A DNA stretch of 64,000 bases from Adiantum capillus-veneris. Taxonomy: Eukaryota > Streptophyta > Polypodiopsida > Polypodiales > Pteridaceae. The DNA lies in contig CM043944.1 in NCBI GenBank assembly GCA_014529385.2, forward strand, positions 80,010,384-80,074,383, given 5' to 3'. Below, piece by piece: positions 49,601 to 58,600 of the stretch. The notes under the pieces are model-generated. The model did not search any database and had not been told where the DNA came from. It worked only from the letters and a program-made list of their open reading frames with translations. The position numbers were made by a program, and so were the translations under genes. Each line of letters begins with the position of its first letter. Positions within the stretch are counted from its first letter, which is position 1.

Positions 49601-52600
49601 GAAAGTGTTAGCCTCAAAATCAATGAGAGGGTTGTTATCACGAAACCATCAAATGCCCAAAATCATATCACATCCTGAGAGAGGAGAAACAACAAATCTT
49701 CTAGTGAAGGCAGCTTGTTGAATTGCAAACAACACATCAAGGCACTCCTCCGTGATGAGAGCATCCATACCGGGAAGAAAGCCGGAGACCTCCATAGGAG
49801 ATCTCGGACTAACTTCGAGGCGGGCTCTCTCAACAAGAGAGGGACTAATCACATCATGCATACTACTTGGGTCAAACAATATGACAAAATGTTGCCCCGA
49901 CGTACGACCATAACATTTAATGAGAGAATCATGAGGGTCATGAGAAACTTGGGACACACTCGTGTTATCATTAATTGCATTGACAGAGGAAGTGGGTTTT
50001 GTGGATTCTTTAGATTCATTCGATTCAAGCTTAGGACATGTTCTTTTTATGTGACCCTTAATGTGACAATAAAAACAACGACCTTCTTTAGAATAAGTGC
50101 TTTGCTCTTCCGACGTGATGTATCCTCCTACAATTCCTTGTGCTACCTTTTCATCTGGAGTAAGCTCAGGTTTAGCAATTGTGTTAGCCTTACCCTTACA
50201 TTCATTGGCAGAATTCTTTTCTGAGAGACTGTTGGAAGATCGGTTAGAAGAGTTGCCATTCTGACCAGTCTTACCGTTCTTACCGTTCTGAGGGTTCTGA
50301 GAAGTCTGCGAGGTACTTGTGGAAGTCTTGTTCTCCTTCGGCTTTCCCTTGTTGTGCTTCATCTCTTGTGCGAGAGCAATCTCTACCGCCTTGTCGAGAT
50401 CGATTGGGTCGAGCACCACGATATCGTACTTGATATACTTGTCCAATCCAAAGAGAAATGCCTCTTTGCGCTCATCGTCCGATTTTCGTAATTGAGTGCC
50501 TAGCTGCAAAACACGGTTAGAAAAAGACATGACTGGCATACCATGTTGCTTGAGATTGCGCCAATCCTCTTTCAATCGTGCAAGGTACTGAGGTGGCATA
50601 AACCGCGCCTTGAGCTTGTCTTGGAAATCAGCCCAACTAAAAGAGAGGGACGTGAATTCGTCGGCTTCCTCTAGGTGCGCGGTTAGCTATGCCTCTTGCC
50701 ATGCATGGTACCAATTGATAGCATCACCGGCAAGGTACATAGCTACCGTCAAAACTTTGCTATTTCCTGTTTTCTTAGTTGTCGCAAAATAAGCATTAAA
50801 TTGATACAACCAAGAATCAATAACCGTGGCATCCATCTTACCGTCATACTTACTGAAAGTCAACTTCTCTGTGACTGGATGGTTGGAATCCGCATCGTGG
50901 GTTACACCACTTGAGGAACTCCCACGATCTTTGGGTGGTTCGGTCTTCGAGGCTAGCACTTGTCAAAGCAATTCTTGAGTGCGTAGCTCCCTTTGAGCTT
51001 CACGCTCGGCCTCCCTTTCTGCTTTTCGTTCATTTCGTTCATCGCGCTCGCATTCGAAAGCAAGGCGATTGGTTTCTTGTTGTGCCAACGCAACTCGATT
51101 CGCTTCTTGTTGTTGTATTACATTTCTTTCAGTGCGCTCCAAAGTAATGCGAGTCGCTTCTTGTTGTTATATTGCATTTCTTTCATTGCATTCCATCGTA
51201 ATGCGAGTCGCTTCTTGTTGTGCCAGCATCATGTTCATCATTGACTTGACCATCATCTCCATAGGAATTAGTACAACTCGTGGCGTAGATGGCGAAGGGG
51301 GAGGGTCGAAAAAATCTCCTAGTGGGAAAAAATCTTCGCCACCTCTCTCATGCTCATCACCTGTATGCGAAGTATCCATTCCGCTTCGGGTGACGACCAT
51401 GCACTATGATCTTTGGTTCTTAAGTTCACGAGGAACTTGGGTTCTTGAGGGTCTTGGGTTCTTGGGTTCTTGAGGATCTTGAGGTTCTTGAGGTTCTTGA
51501 GGTTTTCTTTCGCTTGCAAACCGCGTTTGAGAAGGATCTTCTCTTCACCCGAGTTCTACTCCTTTCTGCGGGCGCACCCCTCGGCGGCCTTGCACTCACA
51601 CCAAGGTTGCTTTTTCCCACCTCACGTCGATTGGCCGGCCGCTAAGTGCACGGTCCGCTCTCAATGAGTGAAAGAGACACAAGGGGAGGCTAGACAAGCC
51701 CTTCTTTCTTGGGATTCCTGTCACTCTTCAAAAAACACGATTAGGAATCGACACGCCCAAGCGAACTTGGGTTCGTGCGACCGCAACAAGCCAAAAAAAA
51801 AATATTGTGGTTCTTGTGGTTCTTTCCTTGAGTGATACAGAACACTGCCAAAGCTCTGATACCAATGTTAGGTGCAGCGGAATGAATGTTTGCGCTTTGC
51901 TCAAGATGAGTGCTCCGAACTGTGCTCAAGGTTCTTTTTTAGTTCTTATGGAAGAGAGAGCCTTCCGTTCTTTATGGAGAGTGCTATGATCACGAACAAA
52001 GTGAGTGGATATTGTGCGTGCAAGTGTATGAGACTGAGAGAAGGAGAGAAGAGAGATACGACACCAGAGACATAAAACCCTCCTCCGAAGGCCCCACTCT
52101 CGTCGGCGAGAGCGGTCTACTTATTGATTGCACAAAGTGGTACAATGACGATGCAATGGACTGATGCAACTTGGGACTATGCCGGTGACGACGGCAGGGA
52201 TGACGACGACGACTCAAAGGCTGAAATCTGCGGTCTTCTATCTGTTGTCCATAAAAACGCTATGGCTGAAAATCTGGGATTGATTTTGGTGGCTGAAAAT
52301 GACTGTTTTGGCTGCGTTTTTGAAGGCTGAAAATGGGGATGTTCTGCAATGTCTAAGGCTGAATTGACTGCTGTCCTTAGCTGCTGAAAACGCTGACTTC
52401 TGCTGCAAGAATTGCTGAAAATAGAAAACGCTGCCAAGTTTGGGGATCGTTAACAAAAACGCTAGGCAATCTGGGACTGTTGGCGATGATCAGGGCTGAA
52501 AACACCAAGCTAGGGGGGAGGTGCTGATGAAGACCAAAACGCTAGGCTGATGGAGGTTGGAAAACGCCAATGCTTCGAGGTCTTGATGGTTCCTGCTGAG

Positions 52601-55600
52601 AAGATGCCTATTGAGCGGGAAGCTCCTGTTGCCTCTTCTGCCATTTAGTGCTAACTTGGGTTTGCTTATATATTTTCTTAGCAAAATTGCCCTACCTACT
52701 TTTGTTGGGAAGTCACTTAAAAATAATAAGTGAAAAATGTCAAAAATAGGGAAAATAGGCTAAATGCACTGGAAAATTTCCCTGACTGAATCTAATGGAT
52801 TCTGATGGGATTACTGATGATCATGTTGTGTGCAACCAGAGGATATGCATCTACACTAAGTGATTGGGCATGCACGGTCTATGAATAGACTCACAAAAGT
52901 GCCAGATCACTTCCTATTCTAGACTGATTGGATTGACTGAACCCTGATCATGCTGTAGCTTTGTCCACGGACACATAGGGCTGGATGTGTCAAGTGACAA
53001 CCCTAAATTATGTGATCAGCCTTACGGATTAGCAGCGTTTCAGATTTCAGCCTCAACATCGTTTCGGTAATCAGCCCTCCGCCGTTCCTGCCGATAGCAA
53101 ATTAGCCCGCAGCCTCGTCGTCACAAACTGCTGACGTGTCAAGCCACTGAAGACCTAAGCCAACTTGCAGATCCCAACCGAGGGGCTTAAACTCCAAGTG
53201 AAGAAGCAAAAGCAGCAGATTGTACGGACACCCGCAATTCACGCTGACATGCTGATGTGGCCGCTATACGGAATTCCGGATTTTCCGTTGACTGCTGACG
53301 TGGCAAAATTGTACGGATTTCCGCGTTTTTCGTTGGCTGCTGACGTGGCAAAACTGTACGGATTTCCGTGATTTACGCTGGCTGGTTTTCATTGCCAACT
53401 TTTGGGAAGTTGCTTTTGAGTTTGAAGCTTTTCACTGTAACTGCTTTTCAAGCCAAGGGCCTTTAAATATGAGGCTAGGGCTAATTCTCTAACACACTTC
53501 TGGGAGAAGGTGCAGAGCGTGGGCTTGTACTGTGTTAATGCAATATAAAGAAATACCGATAGGGACGCCAAGGTTTGGGGCCAATACTCTCTAGGGTAGA
53601 ATTTCGCCACTCCGTGTCGCGTGTCGTCGCTCTCTCTCTTTCTGTTCAGTTGTTATTGAAGTGCTTAAAGTTGTTCAATCTGTTCTTTTCCGTTGGCACA
53701 TGGTGCCCGTCTTGTGACAATGGTATCAAAGCATTAGGCGTGTGCTTTTCTAAAAGCATACCGGTCCTACAAAAGAGCAGACAGAGCAAACCAAAGACTA
53801 CTGGAATTTTATTTGAAGTATCTCCGGGTCCCGACCCCGGACGTATTAGTGACTCCCACCCTTACTTCATCGCGCATCGGGTGCGCTCCCGTCTTCACCG
53901 GTCATGTCTTACAGGGCATAAGCCAAAAAGATCACTTGCAAGAGAAGGATCCAAGATTTGTTTCAAGTAAGACCCGGCGTCCCATACCACCCGGCCTCAC
54001 CTCCTCGAGGTGACCTCGCGCACTCCTAGCCTCGCGGGCTAACCACTGGCACTCTGCCAGTGGGGGTCGATAACTGCAAATGAGGCCTTGGCCTCCTTTT
54101 TATAATAATGGCCGGTCACACTGGCCGAGTTCACACTACATCCGCCCGGACATTGGACGCCCATCCTGACGGTGTCTGGGCTAGATCCCCTCTCCTATGA
54201 GCGGGACATAACACTTTCAGACTTTGAAAGAGAAATTGACTACAGGACCAGTTTTGCCTTTGCCCGATTTGCAAAACTCATTCGAAGCATATTATGATGC
54301 TTGTGGTCGTAGTCTAGGTGCGGTCTTAATGCAAGAAGGCCTTGTGATTGCCTATGAGAGCCGATTATTTTCAAGGCCAGAATTGACAGCACAGATTTAT
54401 GAGAAAGAGCTTTTGGCCGTTATTCATGCTCTTACTTAGTGGCAACATTACCTACTCAGAGCCGATTTTACCCTCTTCTTTGATCATCATAGCTTACGCT
54501 ACTTCTTGTCACAGAAGCAGCTTTCGGAAAAGCAGATGCCGTGGGCTAACATCTTGTCACAGTTTCACTTCCAGATTGTCCATGTATAGGGACAGAAGAA
54601 CTTGGTGGCAGATGCATTGTCCCGGAAGCCGTTAGTTTTGGCTATTTCCGCGATTCATCATAGAAGCTTCGAGGACATGGTCGATCAGTAGGCCACAGAT
54701 CCAAATTTTTCGGATGTATTCACACATACAGAATGGGGAGGTAGTAGCGGGATATTCCATACGGGATGGCTACTTGATGAAGAAAAAGATGTTGTGCGTT
54801 ACACAACCGTTGAGCGAAAAGGTTCTACTTGAATGCCATTGTCCACCTTTTATGGGTCACCGCGGCATTGATACCACCTTGAAAGGTGTAGAGCGTTACT
54901 TCTTTTGGCCGAGACTCGAGAAGGATGTGGACGATTTTGTACGCAGTTGCTTGGTATGCCAGAAGATCAAATTTGACAAGCATAAAGCACAGGAATTGTT
55001 ACAGCCTTCACCTATTCCCACCCGCCCCTGGGAAAGTATTGCTATGGATTTCATTTTTGATCTCCCGAAGACACAGAGTGGGCATGATGGCATTTGGACT
55101 GTCATCGACAGATTTAGCAAGCAAGCTCACTTTGTTCCAGTGAAGAAAACAGTCAAGCCGATTCATTTAGTGAGACTGTTCCTTTCACAGATTTTCAAAT
55201 TACATGGCATGCCTGAGACAATAGTCTCTGACAGAGATCCCCGATTCACAAGTTTGTTTTGGAAGGCTATTTAGGAGAACATTGGCACACGGTTGCAGTT
55301 CTCGTCATCTTTCCACCCGCAAATAGATGAGCAATCTGAGATTGCAAATTCATTTGTACTGGATTTGTTGAAGTCTTCTTCTTTGGATCAGAAGACTACA
55401 TGGGAAAAGTATTTGCCCTTGGTGGAATTTGCCTACAACAGCACACGGGAAAGACAACATTTGAAGTGTTCAAGGGTGCTAAGAAGCTACGACAAGATTC
55501 TTTTGAAGAAGACGATTTTTGAAACAAAGTCTAGAAGGCATAGAAGGCCATCTAGCCGTTTAGAGGAGGAGAGGTCGTCCTCTTTTGACAATGACTAAAT

Positions 55601-58600
55601 CACCAAGAAAACCAAGGAGTTTAAGAAGGGAGTCAGGCCAGGACACCCATTGAGCCCTTAAGTTGAACAACAGTTTGACGTCGCCTTCTCTGGAGCGTGG
55701 TTCTCAAAACATTCCAGGGAGCGAAAGGCGGCATCTTACTTGAAAAGAACGATGAATATGCAAGAGATGTCATCATGCCTTGGCATCACTTGAAAATGAT
55801 TGAGAAAGATACATTGGATGACTACTGCCAGAGATTTTGGGATACTTGTCGTAGATTCTTTTGAAAGACCAGATTGAGCGGTTTTGCTATGATTTGCTAA
55901 AGAGATTCAAGTCTGACTCCATGGGACATGACTAAGCAACGATTTGGAATGCATGCCGGCTCATTGACTTATGTGACTGGCAGGATAGTATCAAAAAGGC
56001 AAGAGTCTTCCAATGAAGAGAATGAATCAAGGGAACTAGATCATAGCTCATTACAGGATTCTGGAGAATCAGAGGGTTCTGACGAACTAAGGAAACCAGA
56101 TGCAAGTTCATCAAAGGATTCCAGAGAAAGAGGAATCAAATGATAGTGCGTCTTAGGGTTTCGATGATTGACTCTGACGTGCCAATGGACAGGGAAGCGA
56201 AAGACGCTGCCCGCAGGTCCGAGGGCACAAGGAACGAAAGGAAAAAGGGAATCAACTGGTAGATCAGAACATTCCCCAGACCCAAGATAAGATTTTTAAA
56301 GCTGACCGGTACACGCGGGACGTGGACACCGCTATTGTCAAGGTCCGGAAGGCTTTAGATAAATCTCAAGAAAGACATGAGAAGGCAGCAGATCGACATC
56401 GTCGCGATTTGAAATTAAAGGAGAACGATTGGGTGCTTAACGTTTTGAGAAGGCACACCTAAGAAAACAAAAAGGAAAGGAGCAACTTTTTCCAAAGCTG
56501 GGCATGAGGTATTATGGCCCTTTCCAATAAAAGAAAAGATAAATGATGTCTCCTTTAGACTGAAGGTGCCCGATACTTGGAGAATTCACAATGCTTTCAT
56601 GTGAGTCTCTTGAAGCCTTTTAAAGGCAATGTGCCCGATGATAGGGAGCCAGATGAGCAACCTGAAGTGGAGGAAAGCAAGGACATACTCGTTCCAGAAC
56701 CGATGTTGGCACAGAAAGATAGAAAGATTAAAGGTAAAGTGATTAGGCGGTTCTTGGTTAAATTCAACAACTATCCTGCATTGGATGCAAAGTGGATGGA
56801 GGAGGAGGACCTAGCAGATACTCCTCAGATTTTGGAACTTTACCTTGAAGCATTCGGTTTAGCATAGTCTACTCCGATAGAACCCCGATTTCAGCATGGG
56901 TGAATCTAGTGCAGCGCGCTTGCACAAGACTCCGCTCCTTTGTCAACAGATTACCCCGATTTTCGATATAGTCACTGATGTCCCTTTGGGTTTCAAGGAT
57001 ATTGCTGGACTGACAGTATTCTACTGAATGACTTTATGAATTGGAATTCCCGAAAATGATATTGATTGATTTGTACTTGACTTGTTTGAGTACAGGAACT
57101 GAAAGACGAAATGACTGCAACATTTCGGTCTCATAAATCTCTATAGACATGACTGCAATATGGATTAGTCAATCGGGCATCTGTGAGGTCCTGACTATGA
57201 TGTCCTGTGATGTCAAGTGATGTCCTATGATGTTCGGTGATGTGACCGTAGATTGGTACATGTGCTAGATGTGTTGTTCCTAGTGCGTCGGTACTAACAG
57301 TCAGTTTCTGCTAAGACAGTTTATGGCCTCTGTCTGTTTTGCAGACGTAATCGAGGACGATTACAATTCTTTCAAGAGGGGGGTTATGTCACAAACTGAT
57401 GACGTGGCAGCCTGCAGGACCTTTGAAATGCACCGAAAGGCTGATATGACTGCCCGGAAAAAGCGCCGCAAATTGCGTTGATTGTTTGACACATGGCAGC
57501 CCGGAAGTTACGGTGCAGATTGCGTTGAGATGTTGATGACGTGGCATTTCCGTACGGAATTTATAGAAAAAAGCGCTGGCTGATTTTTGGACAGCTTTTG
57601 GGCAATGTGCTTTAATTTGAGAAGCTTTTGGGACAGTTGCTTTTGAATTGAAAGCTTTTTGAGTTTAATGATTTTGGGGCTCTGCTTTGGGCATCCCTTG
57701 TATCTTTAAATAAGTGGGCAAGGCCTCACTTCTTAGGGCATCTGGACGTAGAGTCTGAGAGTGAGCACCTACCCGCTCTCTTTGTACTTTGAACACAAAT
57801 TAATACAAAAAGAAATACCGAAAGAGGCGCCAGTCTTTGGGGCCAATACCTCTTGGCACGGAACTACGTCGGGCCCCGTCGCCCTAATTGTGAATTGTGA
57901 ACTGTTTTGAAGTGAATCTCTGCTGTCTCGTGGTAGAATCTTGACTTGGGGTGTCCAAGTTTGTTACACAAGCTTTCAAGAAAAATTTTGCCCGAAGTTA
58001 TATGGTTTCTGGTAGCTTCTCGTAGAGTGGGGTATCCTGAAATGCTTGCCACGAAAACCCTAGTAGATTATAACTTGAAATTTCTTGACATCTCTCAGTA
58101 GGTGTCTCTTCTCGAATTGATAACCTTGGAGGTTGGTATATCTTGGGGCTACCATCACCACCACACTAAGACTATCTGTCGAGGCTTGTTTCGACTATTC
58201 AAGAGTTTATGGACCATGTTGCGGTCCGTTACAACCTGATGAAAGAAATCTAACCCTAATCTTGGTGCAGGTTTCAAGATGGAAAGCCAATCGTCTTTCG
58301 AGATTGCTTTTTAAGTTTGAGTTTTGTTTGAGAACTTGTTTGGTGATCTTGTTTGGAATTTGTTTCAAATGGATGGTATCTCTCTTGAACCTGTCTTGGT
58401 GCCGATTTGAATTGTTTGACTCTGGTTTTAATATTGGTTTCAATGATTGGTGATTTTACTCCCGGGTGAAGTACTGAGAAATGATGTTTGAGAATGCTTG
58501 TTCATACTCATAGCCCGGACCCTTGTGGTTATTTGCAGGGGGAGTATTGAATATTTAAAAAGTGTTGTTTTAACTCATGGCCCGGACCCTTGTGGTAATA

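Larger units (their letters stand above)
46995..52999 (-). mobile_element. TR-GAG-like LTR element copy B: gag-protease only
   Basis: 6,005 bp with a perfect duplication ACCCT (46990-46994 and 53000-53004). LTRs at 46995-48491 and 51866-52999. The interior has the same layout as copy A, with no RT, RNase H or integrase. The longer 3' LTR contains a 354-bp MITE. The element is inserted in the LTR of an older relative lying in the opposite orientation. Confidence 0.9.

Noticed and set aside
38954-52999. The two TR-GAG copies as an array or segmental duplication of one locus
   Set aside because: Copy B has its own perfect target duplication and different flanks from copy A, and the two differ throughout, so they are independent insertions.
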